From Symsagittifera roscoffensis (Eukaryota; Xenacoelomorpha; Acoela; Convolutidae), in the NCBI RefSeq assembly GCF_963678635.1, contig NC_087067.1, positions 5,434,647 through 5,498,646 on the forward strand: a stretch of 64,000 nt of DNA. Reading direction: 5' to 3'. How positions within the stretch are numbered: the first letter of the stretch is position 1; every line of letters begins with the position of its first letter. The translations under genes and the position numbers were made by a program. The notes beneath the pieces were generated by a model. It saw only the letters and a list, made by a program, of their open reading frames with translations. It had not been told where the DNA came from and did no database searches. This document shows positions 52,840-64,000 of the stretch, piece by piece.

Positions 52840-53390
52840 GATCAGTACATCGGATGACAAGGTCTAACACGTAGCTAAAATATCCTTGATTTAGAAATAC
52901 GAGCGCCGCTGATAAACTGGTAGGCATTATTCCATCAGAAAACAATTATTGTTTGTTATTTTTGGTATTTAATTTTTTTTCCTTGGTAGAGTTAGAAAAA
53001 GTATACGACCTGACGAATGAGAACATCATCCGTTTGTTTTTCTTCGCCGTTTGTTTTAGTTTCACTCACCAAAAATTTAGATGGTTTTGTTCCTACCTTC
53101 TCTCCTCCGACAATTTCGCTACTTTGACAAAGCTTATCAGTTGTTTTTTCGTAATTGTTTTTTTTGACGGATGATTATTTGTTTAATGATTTTTTATGCT
53201 GCTTCAATCATCTTGATGAAATTCTTTTTGGCATCCACAGATCTTGCATTTCTGGATGCGAAACGAGAATTAATTGCTTGTTGATTTCCTATGTTGCTTC
53301 AATCATCTTGATGACCTTTCTCTTGGCAACCAGAGATCTTGAAAAAAATATCTCCTTTAAGGTTTTAATATTTTGAAGCCTCTCACCAAC
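52840..53390 (+). repeat. membrane-gene repeat family, copy 2 (others at 47897, 58123, 61421, 63097)
   Basis: Five copies start with GATCAGTACATCGGATGACA and continue with remnants of a small membrane-protein gene (VYDLT, LFFFA.CFSF, ..ISC.FVIVF, SYVASIILM). All five have frame breaks. The intact relative is at 58875-59276. The first copy (47897-48243) is cut by the tandem-duplication junction. Confidence 0.8.
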
Positions 53391-53454
53391 CTATGAAAAT
53401 AGGAATACTACATGGAATCGTAAGTTTTTCTGCTCTTAGCACTTTTTTCTCGTA

Positions 53455-53890
53455 TTTTTTTCTAAAAACGACAAAGAAAAAGCAATCCTGGCCCAGATAT
53501 CTACACTTCCGAACCTTAGTTTGAACCCAAAAAATGCGAAACCCCAGAAAAATGTAGCCAACCTAATTTGCAGGGCACCTCAGCATGTACGAGGAGTAGT
53601 CTGGTATAGCATGATTAGCAAAATTTTTGCCCGTCATCGCAAAAGCAACTACAGAGCCTACTCTATTGAGGGTTCGATTGGAATCCTTAAAAAAAAAATA
53701 TTTTTTTTTGTCAGAGAAGTGGCATAGTTGAAAAAATCATCTGGTCAGCTGTGGAGTTGTGGAGTTGTGACAGTACCTCTCATGCAGTTTTTGAAATGGA
53801 AAAATAAGACAAATGGGGAATCAGACCTGCTGGAGTTTTACCAGAAACGTCATCAAGACTGTACTGACCCTAGTAGTGAAGTATCTGAGA
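53455..53890 (+). repeat. second copy of the 29220-29560 repeat
   Basis: Encodes PQNVAN-like, RGVVWYSMISKIFARHRKSN and SIEGSIGILK in the same order, and shares the non-coding tail with GACAGTACCTCTCATG. A few bases of its start (CAGATATCTACA) recur at about 58777. Confidence 0.6.
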
Positions 53891-53929
53891 ATTGTGTTCA
53901 AACACTAGGTTAATCTTGCAATTTTTTTT

Positions 53930-54560
53930 CTTAAATTTCGGTACACCACCAAGAGAAAGGCCGTCACCAAGAGATAGGCGGTGACTTTTTTCTTGACAAC
54001 AGGAGATCTTGCATTTTGATCCTCATGCAGTGAAGGTATGTGAAACGAGAATTCTACACCTTCCCACAGTTTAAAGCCATCCATTCTCGATTTCTAAGAC
54101 CAGTCCGTCAGCTTTTTCCCTTGTTTTTTGTTTTGTGTTTTAATTTCTAAAATTGCTCTTCCTGTATAAACATAATGACCCGATCAGTTACGATACATGC
54201 CTCACGTTGGACTTTAGGGCCATGTATGACGTTTTCCGTCCGGTTATTGGAGAATTTTTATGCCTCTATATCGTTGCATACAAAAAGCAAATAAATATTT
54301 TGATCTTGGCTATTATAGGATAAGGGTTCTTGGTTCTCTGAGACATTGGAAAGCATCCCATGGGAAACACCGTCCTGTTAAGTAGACTGATTCCTTCGCT
54401 TCTGATGATTTTTTTGATTGATTTGCTTACAGAGCAATAGATATCAGTGTATGCAGTTTGAGGAACAGCCTACACCCGGATATACTGAAAAAAAAAACTT
54501 ATTTTTTTTCTCTTGCAAATTGCAGAAAGCAGAAGGCGTCAATCTTTTTTTTTCGATATT
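53930..54560 (+). repeat. repeat tail shared with 59200-59820
   Basis: Shares TTATTGGAGAA.TTTTTATGCCTC-like sequence, GAAAGCATCCCAT.GGAAA and ACCGTCCTGTTAAGTAGA with the segment downstream of the intact membrane-protein gene, so it belongs to the same repeat. Confidence 0.65.
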
Positions 54561-55075
54561 GTAAATTATATTTATTTATAGTTTAGAGTTTCATAACCAA
54601 TAATTAAATCAAAAAACATCAAATTCATTGAAAACACCTCATCGAGTTAGTAACTTAATTGTTGACACAAGAAACTGCTTGTAAATTGTTAACAGCTCGT
54701 CTAAATTGTTTCTGAACTTTTCCTGTACATTTTTTGTTCAACCGAATAGTCGCTATGCTGGTCGACAAACTTTTTTTTCTTCTTTCTTTGACTTGTGCTT
54801 AAAATAAATTTTTAATACCGGATATAGTGTATCCTGTTACGCTTGAAGTATCTATTTTCTACTTCTTAGCAGTTTTTGTTCAACTGACATTACTTTTATC
54901 GGATACCGGGTATTCTGTTTTCTTGCTGAAAAATAACATATTCTTGGTAGTTTCTATCAGTAGGAGCAAAATGTATTTTGTATCTTCCATACTTCACATG
55001 ACAGAAATGTTTGCAAATTGATTTTCCATGACGTCGATGATTTTGAGTATGCACCACGAATAACCACAACAACAT
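54561..55075. other. no gene seen
   Basis: AT-rich sequence between the repeat tail and the LINE; no supported feature. Confidence 0.5.
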
Positions 55076-55079
55076 ACTA

Positions 55080-58000
55080 AAGCTTTGCAGTGTTCGTTGA
55101 TACAAAATCTTCTCGCCAACTGTTAATCAATAAAATATTTCCTGAAGGTTGTTGCAGTGGACAACTGAAAATTAGGTGATCGAATATTTCGCATTCTAAA
55201 TTACAAAAAAAAATCAGGCGCATTCTCAAGAAACAAACACCACCGCTGTTATCGATCTCTAAAAACAACGTACGCGAATTTATAAAAAAAATTCGCACTC
55301 ATCAAGCACTGAATTTTTCCAAATTTTGCCTATGAATTTAATCAATTCTTCTTCTGAACAGAGATAACGGTTTGCAGCAAAACACAAGCGGATAATTGCA
55401 GCTCGACAAAAACTACTGCATAATTGTAAGCAGAAATAATAAACCTCTCGCAATTTTGCCAGCAGTGTTATAATTAAACGACTGTTTGTAAAATTTGAAA
55501 ATTTTGCAATATCACTCGAATTTATTTCAACAGAGATGTTCGTATTTCTCAACAATTTTTTGATTTTTTTTCGGGAAAGTAAACTCTGTTGCTAACAAAC
55601 TGTTTTGATCCGACATATCGAAAGCAAAGAAATTGATAATTTTTAGACTGAAAAGCATGAGTTGTAGGCATGGTAAGCCTACACCAACATCCAAAAATGG
55701 CTGATATAAAACTTCTTTCCTTGTATCGAGTCTGCTTGAATTTTTCAACTCTGCGTAATGAATCTTGTTATTTACTAACAGTATCTAAGTTAACTGTAGT
55801 ATGACGAGCCAAATGAAAAACCTTAGGGAGAACATAAACTGACAGTGTAAATGACTTAGCCCTCAAAGATTTACTAAGTGAAATAAACCCTCGATGTTTT
55901 TGAATTTGAGAACTCAACATTAGTTCAGTATTTTCAACTTTTTGGGAAGTGTAAAACAAGATACCAAGTATTTTTGTTTCCTTGACTGTTTCATAGGGTG
56001 ATGAATCAGGTATAGAAAGCACTTCACTTTTATTTATGTTAATCATCATCTGAATTTGTTTGCAAAAAAAATCCACTAAGCGACACAACCTGTCAATACA
56101 TGGGATTTTGATAAGGCAAGTAATGACGTCTGCATATGAAACTAGTTTGGGGCACAAAAACCCGAAATCTTCAATTGCTTCTGTAGATTCAATTGCTTGA
56201 AGAAGGGGTTTGACAAAACCTATGAACAAAAAAGCGGAGGGAGGGCAACCTTGTCTCAAACCGCGATCAACTTTGACGCTGGCTGATAAAAAATCATCTA
56301 TCTCAGCTACTGCTTTTAAGTCTAAATACAAAGTTTCAAAAGCTCTAACGGAAAACTCATCGAAGCTTAGCCCTTTCACAATTTTGATAAGAAGTGATCT
56401 GACAACTCTGTCAAATACTTCAGAAAAGTCTACTTTTACTGCACATGAACCTCGGTTAGCCAATCGTTTTGGAGTAATTGCTTTTTTCAGTTTTCGTATT
56501 GCTGTGTGCATTTGCCTTCCAGGCAAATACGCGTGCTGATGGTTTTTTTACAACATTGCAAAGGTCTTTTTCATTTCTATTACAGATTACATAGGCAACA
56601 ATTTTCGCGTCAGTATTTATGAGACTAATCGGGCAAAAATCCTGTACTGCTATGGCATTTTCAGATTTCGGGAGCAGTTTGATTATTGCTAAATAAAACC
56701 GGCTTGGGAGTTTTGCGCCATGAAAAAAAATGATTGATTACTTTAGCTAAAAGTGAACAGAACTCATCTAGTAAAGTTTTGTATAGCCGGGATGTGAGGC
56801 GGTCTGGTCCAGGCGAGCTTTTCAAATTCAATTTGCATATAGCCAAGTGAATTTCTTCTTCTGCAAAGTGATTATAGCCATCATTCTCGCTTTTTTTCTA
56901 GGTAATTTTTTTTGATAAAAACGTCATTAACAGTTGGTTGGAGTCTGTTGTATTTTATTTGAAAAATTATTTGAAAAGTATTTTCGAAATTGATTAAGAA
57001 CATCCTCATCCGTATGATAAACGTTCTGATCCACTTGAAAATGCTTGATTCAGTTAATTGTGATCTTTGAGGTCCATTGAATACAACATTTGGACACACC
57101 CTCCAACGAATTGCTGAGATTTTCTGACTTTTTTCAAAATCTAAAAAATCTTTTTCCTTTGATATCTTCCAGCAAAAAATTATATTTATTAATCAAACTC
57201 GGATTCGTACCTTTTTTCCGCTGTGAATGCAATCTCTGAGAAAAATTTCATGATACTTCAAACTATTGAGTTCTTCCTAATCTACACGCTTTTTGTTCTC
57301 TTGAAAAAACTTCAAAAGGTCACAAAAACTATGCTGAGAGTTTTTGTAACTATTTGGTGATTTATTTTTAATGAATTTTTTTTAATTCTTCGCGAAATTG
57401 GCTGGCGTTGTTTTTTAAAATTTTTTCTTTTAATTTGCAGTTAAAAGGGCCGCACTGATGTCAATTTGATGGCGTCACAAAAACGTGTAAGAGCAAATGA
57501 TCAGAGATTGATAATTGAGTGCTTTGCATTGAGTCATACTCTGTTTCGAAATTCATAAAAACAAAATCTAAGCGCGCAAAAATTTTACGTTATTCGTCAT
57601 AAAATTAATCACAAAACTCATTTTTGAGTGCGAAATCAACAAAACTAAAACAACCAAGAATTTGATCTTTGAGTTGGGTAATTTGTTTGATACGTGCATC
57701 AGTTAACTTAACTGTTGAAGAACTGTTAATATTGTCATAAATCAGTGCATTAAAATCGCCCGTCATGATTGATAATTTTCGATTGATTGGGTAAAAATGT
57801 GATGCTTAATTTCAGGGAATTCGAAGTTGATTGGAAGGAATTGGGGTTCGCAAAAACGTTCATGACAAACCAATCAAGTTTGACAAATTTAAACATTTGA
57901 AAACCTGTATTTGAAGCAATTCTTTTTACAGAAGTCCAGTTTGACGACCATAAAGTTAAGAAACCACTAGAATTATTTGAGCCCGGTATGAAATCAAATA

Positions 58001-58080
58001 ATACATTGTATTTATCCAGTAAAATAAGATGTATATTTGTAACATTTGATATTTTTGCACAAAATGAAACTGGACAATTT
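55080..58080 (-). pseudogene. dead APE-type LINE retrotransposon
   Basis: Read on the minus strand. Endonuclease: a tract with MTGDFNALIYD at about 57772-57738. Reverse transcriptase: SSPGPDRL (about 56812), VKVDFSEVFDRV (motif A), GLRQGCPPSAFLF (motif B) and SYADVITCL (motif C, near 56125-56150). Then a GVGLP block (about 55680) and a C-terminal zinc-binding region (CNLECEIFDHLIFSCP, about 55150-55205). Motif C has Val where the second catalytic Asp is required, and several frameshifts separate the parts. The element cannot be active. Its endonuclease part is duplicated at 60720-61410. Confidence 0.85.
55768..56526 (-). pseudogene. LINE reverse transcriptase core, motif C lost
   Basis: The longest intact stretch of the LINE, 252 codons. 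Motifs A and B are well preserved, whereas the YADD box reads YADV. The loss of a metal-binding Asp predicts no polymerase activity even if the frame were expressed. Confidence 0.85.
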
Positions 58081-58122
58081 TTTTTAATAGTTGAGCTTTT
58101 TTGATAGTAAGTGTAATTTAGT

Positions 58123-58680
58123 GATCAGTACATCGGATGACAAGGTCTAACACGCAGCAAAAACATCCTTGATTTAGAAATGCGAGCGCCACTGATATTC
58201 TGGTAGGCATTATTCCATCAGAAAACAATTATTGTTTGTTATTTGCGGTATTTAATTTTTTTTCCTTGGTAGAGTCAGACAAAAGTATACGACCTGACGA
58301 ATGAGAATATGATCCTTTTGTTTTTCTTCGCCCTTTGTTTTAGTTTCACTCACCAAAATTTAGATAGTTTTGTTCCTACCTTCTCTCCTCCGACAATTTC
58401 GCTACTTTGACAAAGCTTATCAGTTGTTGTTTCGTAATTGTTTTTTTGACGGATGATTATTTGTTTATTGATTTCCTATGCTGCTTCAATCATCTTGATG
58501 AACTTCTTCGTGGCATCCAGAGATCTTGCATTTCTGGATACGAAACGAGAATTATTTGCTTGTTGATTTCCTATGTTGCTTCAATCATCTTGATGGCCTT
58601 TCTCTTTGCAGGCAGAGATCTTGTAAAAAAAAATATCTCCATTAAGGTTTGGAAATTTTGAAGCCTCTCACCAACCTATG
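58123..58680 (+). repeat. membrane-gene repeat family, copy 3
   Basis: Begins GATCAGTACATCGGATGACA and joins directly to the LINE endonuclease 5' part; the same junction recurs at about 61410-61421, so LINE part and repeat were duplicated together. Confidence 0.8.
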
Positions 58681-58874
58681 AAAATAGGCATACTACATGG
58701 AATCGTAAGTTCTACTGCTCTTAGCATTTTTTTCTCGTTTTTTTTCCTGAAAACGACAAAGAAAAAGCAATCTTGTCCCAGATATCTACAATTTGTAAGT
58801 ATTCTTCAGTCAGAGGAACATTTCCGTTTTTTATTTTCATTATTTAACTAGTCTTTTTTCCCAGCAGAGTAAGA

Positions 58875-59276
58875 ATGAAAATCTACGACCTGATTGTTGA
58901 GAAGCTCATCCTTTCGTTTTTCTTCGCTTGGAGTTCCTGCACTAAATGTTTTAGATTCATAAACCAAAACTCTAGATGGTGGTGTTTCGACATTATTTCC
59001 TTCAACATTTTCGCTGCCATTACAATAGTTATCGCTTGTTGTTTCGTCATTGTTTTTCTCGTCGCTGGCTTTATTGGAGCTTGGTTTCTGTGGGGACTGA
59101 TTATTGGGATTATTGGTTTTTTGGTTTCCTATGTTGCACCAATAATCGTGATGACCTTTTTCTTGGCGTCCAGAGATCTTGCATTTTTGACATTATGTCT
59201 TTCGGTAATTGGAGAAGTAATTTTGCCTCGATATCGTTGCATTCATACGGCAACTCGACATTTTGATTTTGGCTAG
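58875..59276 (+). CDS. small multi-pass membrane protein, intact family member
   Basis: 133 residues from ATG 58875, starting MKIYDLIVEKLILSFFFAW. A short polar part around residues 25-40 (NQNSRWW) is followed by about three hydrophobic segments between residues 42 and 110 (IVIACCFVIVFLVAGFIGAW, LWGLIIGIIGFLVSYVAPII, and one ending FFLASRDL). The C-terminus is short and basic. Just upstream CTTTTTTCCCAGCAG could be a splice acceptor, so an earlier exon is possible. The five broken copies nearby share the order of blocks. Family not recognised; a host gene family or a transposon membrane protein are both possible. Confidence 0.55.
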   Translation: MKIYDLIVEKLILSFFFAWSSCTKCFRFINQNSRWWCFDIISFNIFAAITIVIACCFVIVFLVAGFIGAWFLWGLIIGIIGFLVSYVAPIIVMTFFLASRDLAFLTLCLSVIGEVILPRYRCIHTATRHFDFG

Positions 59277-59850
59277 TTTAGGGTAAATATTCTTGGGTCT
59301 ATGAGACCTTGGAAAGCATCCCATTGGAAATACCGTCCTGTTAAGTAGAATGATTTCTTTGCTTTTGATGCTGGTCATAAATTGCTCTGCTTTGGGGGTA
59401 GCAAAAACTGTCAGTGTATGAAGTCTACGGTCATTTTTTGTCACAGTTATTGTTTTTGAGATTGTCATCTTCTGTTGCATTGTTGTGGGGAATTGTTTGA
59501 GTATATCGGAAGCACAACTTCGATATGCCTGCGGCAGATTTTCAGCTGACTTGACAATTCCTCTCGAGGATAGGGTGAAGATTTTGATGATATATATTTG
59601 TTTTGTTTCTTCCGTCAATTTGTTAGCTGTTACCGCATTCTAAATTTTGTCCAATCAGCACTTCATGAGTAATTGGTAACTGAGGTTCCGTCAGTTGTTG
59701 TTGACTCATGACTAAGTTTTACTCGTTGGGGGCAAAAAAAGCCTTCACCAGGAGATATACTAGAAAAAATTAGACTTTTCTCTTTCAAAGTGTAGAAATT
59801 AGAAGGCAAAAACATCAACTACTTTGCACATGCGTGTATTGCACGTGCTT

Positions 59851-60712
59851 TTTTTTCTTATTCGACCTTATTTTTGAAATTTGGAATTTACAAAATTTCG
59901 AAGAAAATCACAACTCAAGTAAGAAGTTTTTCGCTGATTTTTAATTGAACTTCAAGAAAAAGAAATTTTATACAGTGCAGAACAAATTCGTACCAAACTT
60001 CTCTTCTACTGAAAATTGCTTTATGAAATCCAAAAAACATTGTGAAAAACTGTGTTCAATCTGAGCAAGCTTTCGATTCTTCGGGAGACATGAAAAAGTT
60101 CACTTTCCGGGTCGTTTCAGGAAATTGAGTTGGTATAAAGATGTTATATTAAAAACTGGTAATCTTTTTGTTCAACTTAAATTTAATTCAGAACGAACCG
60201 TTAGTTGTATAAGCAGCAAACCAATTAAAACGAAACAAAACTGAATTTCAAAGATGGCAAAATTTATTGTTAAATTCGATTTCAAATATTGAATTTGTGT
60301 AAAATACAAAGTTGACAAAACTTTCAATGACAAAAGAATGAATGAAAAAGTTATACTATTATTATGGTTTATTGAATTGGGAGTTTAAGCGCTTTAAGGT
60401 GAAAAAGATTGTAAGTGATCAAAATTAACGGCCATGAAAGTCTCGTTTTCAATGTAATTGCATCATTTAATTAGATTTTGTATTAGATAACCGATGGGTG
60501 ACAGTGAAGATGATTTTGATGCTCGCTCTCGAGACAAATTTCGAAGAGAACGAAATGACATAGGGCAGAGGCCGCCGCAGCAGCAATGAACTGATGGTAA
60601 TTAGCAGAAGTAAGTGATGTTAAAATTGAGAAATATCTGCGGTAGGTTACCGGTAGGAGTCCTGTCATCGCATATTAAATGGCTGGCATTGTTTTGGCTG
60701 GCGTTGTTTTTG
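59851..60712. other. no gene seen
   Basis: AT-rich; no supported frame. A short tandem of TGGCTGGC.TTGTTTT lies at about 60680-60740, at the edge of the duplicated LINE segment. Confidence 0.5.
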
Positions 60713-60719
60713 GCTAGCG

Positions 60720-61410
60720 AAATTGGCTGGCGTTGTTTTTTAAAATTTCTTCTTTTAATTTGCAGTTAAAAGGGCCGCACTGATGTCAATTTGCTGGCAT
60801 CACAAAAACGTGTAAGAGCAAATTATCAGAGATTGATAATTGAGTGCTTTGCATTGAGTCATACTCTGTTTCGAAATTCATAAAAACGAAATCTAAGCGC
60901 GCAAAAGTTTTACGTTATTCGTCATAAAATTAATCACAAAACTCATTTTTGAGTGCGGAATCAACACAACCAAAACAACCAAGAATTTAATCTTTGAGTT
61001 GGGTAATTCGTTTGATACGTGCATCAGTTAACTTAACTGTTGAAGAACTGTTAATATTGTCATGATTGATAATTTTCAATTGATTGGGTAAAAATGTGAT
61101 GCTTAATTTTAGGGAATTCGGAGTTGATTGGAAGGAGTTGGGGTTCGCAAAAACGTTCATGACAAACCAATCAAATTTGACAAATTTAAACATTTGAAAA
61201 CCTGTATTTGAAGCAGTTCTTTTTGCAGAAGTCCAGTTTGACGACCATAACGTTAAGAAACCACCAGAAATAATTGAGCCCGGTATGAAATCAAATGATA
61301 CATTGTATTTATCCAGTAAACTAAGATGTATATTTGTAACATTTGATATTTTTGCACAAAATGAAACTGGACGATTTTTTTTAATAGTTGAGCTTTTTTG
61401 ATAAGTAAGT
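60720..61410 (-). pseudogene. duplicated LINE endonuclease fragment
   Basis: Near-identical to 57393-58113. Relative to that copy it lacks 28 bases (57736-57763 region) between two GTCAT words, which removes the GDFN catalytic motif. Confidence 0.85.
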
Positions 61411-61411
61411 G

Positions 61412-64000
61412 TAATTTAGTGATCAGTACATCGGATGACAAGGTCTAACACGCAGCAAAAAGTTCCTTGATTTAGAAATGCGAGCGCCGCTGATAGTCTG
61501 GTAGGCATTATTCCATCAGAAAACAATTATTGTTTGTTATTTTCGGTATTTAATCTTTTTTCCTTGGTAGAGTTAAAAAAAAGTGTACGATCTGACGAAT
61601 GAGAACATTATCCTTTTGTTTTTCTTCGCCCTTTGTTTTAGTTTCACTCACCAAAATTTAGATGGTTTTGTTCCTACCTTCTCTCCTCCGACAATTTCGC
61701 TACTTTGGCAAAGCTTATCAGTTGTTGTTTCGTAATTGTTTTTTTGACGGATGATTATTTGTTTATTGATTTCCTATGCTGCTTCAATCATCTTGATGAA
61801 CTTCTTCGTGGCATCCACAGATCTTGCATTTCTGGATACGAAACGAGAATTATTTGCTTGTTGATTTCCTATGTTGCTTCAATCATCTTGATGACCTTGA
61901 AGTAAGAAAATATCTCCATTAAGGTTTTAAAATTTTTGTAACATTCGTCTACTGCAGTCACACATGAGGCTTAAGAAAAATAGGCCCTATAACCACTGGC
62001 TCAAGGGTCAGGGACACCATCTCTTGTGTTTTTCTACCTCAAGAACGGTCGGAGCCAGTTCGGTTCGCTTGTGACATGAGACTACGACCCGTTACAGCTT
62101 AAAGGCTACTACTAAAATATCCCCCCACTCTAGAATTAGAAACGTCCCCATACTTAGGTCTCTAGATACCCAAAATATGAACGCCGTTAAAAACCGGGTT
62201 GGAACAATCCGTTAAGTTACTTTTTATTAGACAGTGGAACTTTGATCCATTTCAGATGGATCAACCTAAAACTCGCCTTACCTCAACATAATGATCATAA
62301 AACACACTCTAGAAATTTAAATTAGTACTCACATTGTAGCACACTCAAGAAGGGGAAGTACTTCAGTCGGTAATTAACTCAAGAATTAAATAATGTAACT
62401 AAATGAGTTTTAATGTTTATCAGTTTCAATAACAAGGACAAGTCTTAACTCTAGGATATAGTTTCTCGTGAACCATTGGGACACTCAAGTTGTCCACCTT
62501 TCCGTCGAAGGTTCACTCTGTTCCAGCTCAAATAATTGTTCTCTCGGGAATGCTCTGTCCTCTATTTCAGATGGGACAGCTCTACTCTTGTTCACTATGA
62601 TGGAAATTGCGAATAGCAATTTCCTACCGATTTTTCTTGCAACTTTCCCGCGTTTTTCACTCGAACGTTCTGACTTCTCTTTTCTGATTTTCAGTTATCG
62701 CGAGAAAATCGTGCATGACAGGTTCCATTCGAAATTTTGAAAAACTAAATTTCACTCCAAAATCAAGTGTTTTTTGCTTCTCTCAAGGTCAAACTTCCGA
62801 ATATGACCGACTGGCACATACTCCCCGGACTCGAGATCGATGTCCTCATCGCGTGCTGTCTTCTGCCAGTGAGTCCCAGAAAACCGAGTGTTACTCAAGA
62901 TACAGTGCCAGTGGTCATTTACAGAAGTTTGCAGCAGACTTAAGCTTATCTACACCCCAAAATTCACAGCCATGTAAAATTTTCACACTATCGCTAAACA
63001 GCAATCAAAATCTGCACACACCTGCACCCTTGAATTCTTGCTTTCCAATTCTTGCCATTTAAAATTTCTTTTGTCCTATTCAATCAGTAATTTAGTGATC
63101 AGTACATCGGATGACAAGGTCTAACACGCAGCAAAAAGTTCCTTGATTTAGAAATGCGAGCGCCGCTGATAGTCTGGTAGGCATTATTCCATCAGAAAAC
63201 AATTATTGTTTGTTATTTTCGGTATTTAATCTTTTTTCCTTGGTAGAGTTAAAAAAAAGTGTACGATCTGACGAATGAGAACATTATCCTTTTGTTTTTC
63301 TTCGCCCTTTGTTTTAGTTTCACTCACCAAAATTTAGATGGTTTTGTTCCTACCTTCTCTCCTCCGACAATTTCGCTACTTTGGCAAAGCTTATCAGTTG
63401 TTGTTTCGTAATTGTTTTTTTGACGGATGATTATTTGTTTATTGATTTCCTATGCTGCTTCAATCATCTTGATGAACTTCTTCGTGGCATCCACAGATCT
63501 TGCATTTCTGGATACGAAACGAGAATTATTTGCTTGTTGATTTCCTATGTTGCTTCAATCATCTTGATGACCTTGAAGTAAGAAAATATCTCCATTAAGG
63601 TTTTAAAATTTTTGTAACATTCGTCTACTGCAGTCACACATGAGGCTTAAGAAAAATAGGCCCTATAACCACTGGCTCAAGGGTCAGGGACACCATCTCT
63701 TGTGTTTTTCTACCTCAAGAACGGTCGGAGCCAGTTCGGTTCGCTTGTGACATGAGACTACGACCCGTTACAGCTTAAAGGCTACTACTAAAATATCCCC
63801 CCACTCTAGAATTAGAAACGTCCCCATACTTAGGTCTCTAGATACCCAAAATATGAACGCCGTTAAAAACCGGGTTGGAACAATCCGTTAAGTTACTTTT
63901 TATTAGACAGTGGAACTTTGATCCATTTCAGATGGATCAACCTAAAACTCGCCTTACCTCAACATAATGATCATAAAACACACTCTAGAAATTTAAATTA
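61412..64000 (+). repeat. 1676-bp tandem duplication running off the window end
   Basis: 61412-62324 recurs at 63088-64000 with an exact offset of 1676 bp and almost no differences. The unit carries a membrane-gene repeat copy (61421-61935; 63097-63611) followed by a 5' remnant of the hAT family. Confidence 0.92.
61940..62830 (+). repeat. hAT family 5' remnant (also at 63616-64000)
   Basis: Aligns with 17930-18830: CACACATGAGGCTTAAG, GGCTCAAGGGTCAGGGACAC, GATGGATCAACCTAAAACTC and, at its end, the first transposase codons (TATGACCGACTGGCACATAC). No transposase core. The frame at 62715-63062 is not supported. Confidence 0.75.

Larger units (their letters stand above)
43302..53185 (+). repeat. 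4.94 kb tandem duplication (right arm plus flank)
   Basis: 43302-48243 and 48244-about 53185 are near-identical direct copies, offset 4942-4944 bp. Each contains nearly the whole right arm, the GAGGTC and about 0.8 kb of flank. The junction at 48237-48250 joins GTTTA to ATTAAG, with a few bases of microhomology (TTAAT). Copies differ by few substitutions and small indels, so the event is recent or an assembly/haplotype duplication. Confidence 0.92.

Noticed and set aside
59193-59618. 141-residue minus-strand frame
   Set aside because: Opposite the 3' end of the membrane-protein gene and its repeat tail; not conserved as a frame in the related copy at 54200.

Overview
This is eukaryotic, AT-rich DNA made almost entirely of mobile elements and their debris. 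An invertebrate, most likely a nematode, is the best guess: introns of 47 and 121 nt, TTCAG/TTTAG-type acceptors, and capsid and integrase proteins of the Polinton family whose Caenorhabditis members are F54H12.2 and F54H12.3. This host assignment is inference; no unambiguous host housekeeping gene, rRNA, tRNA or CRISPR array was seen. REGION 1 (1 to about 15.7 kb) is most of a Maverick/Polinton, a virus-like DNA transposon. A tightly packed plus-strand block encodes a membrane protein, a packaging ATPase, two small conserved Polinton proteins, a DDE integrase, a penton-like minor capsid protein, a basic core-like protein, the major capsid protein and an adenovirus-type protease. A three-exon protein-primed type DNA polymerase B (11008-15588) follows. 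All core genes look intact. Between protease and polymerase lies a 3.5 kb accessory cassette of three genes flanked by a perfect 78-bp GC-rich inverted repeat (6652-6729 and 10186-10263). The left end of the element is outside the window and the right end could not be fixed. REGION 2 (16-30.6 kb) holds a hairpin and minisatellites, a decayed hAT transposon ending at 20256, a fold-back repeat system with an unrecognised spliced gene fragment, and other debris. REGION 3 (30630-47427) is the most interesting part: a 16.8 kb element with 6-bp target site duplications (GAGGTC), AGT...ACT termini and homologous inverted arms of about 4.3 kb (5.6 kb on the left because of a 1.29 kb internal tandem duplication). 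It lacks all Polinton core genes. It does carry relatives of two Maverick accessory genes (a PC4-like family and a family with a conserved TQT motif), a zinc-finger reading frame in each arm, tiny membrane proteins and an acidic protein in two damaged copies. Regular arrays of CCAAT boxes lie about 180-200 bp upstream of three of its genes, and three CArG boxes at 18-bp spacing lie between two divergent genes. I read it as a non-autonomous, satellite-like Polinton. REGION 4 (47.4-64 kb) starts with a 4.94 kb tandem duplication of the right arm plus flank. It then has a multicopy repeat carrying remnants of a small membrane-protein gene (one intact member, 58875-59276), a dead APE-type LINE on the minus strand (about 55080-58080) and a 1676-bp tandem duplication that runs off the window end. 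The working model is that the complete Maverick supplies replication, integration and capsid functions, while the core-less element keeps accessory proteins, host-factor binding sites and long terminal arms that could let it use those functions in trans.
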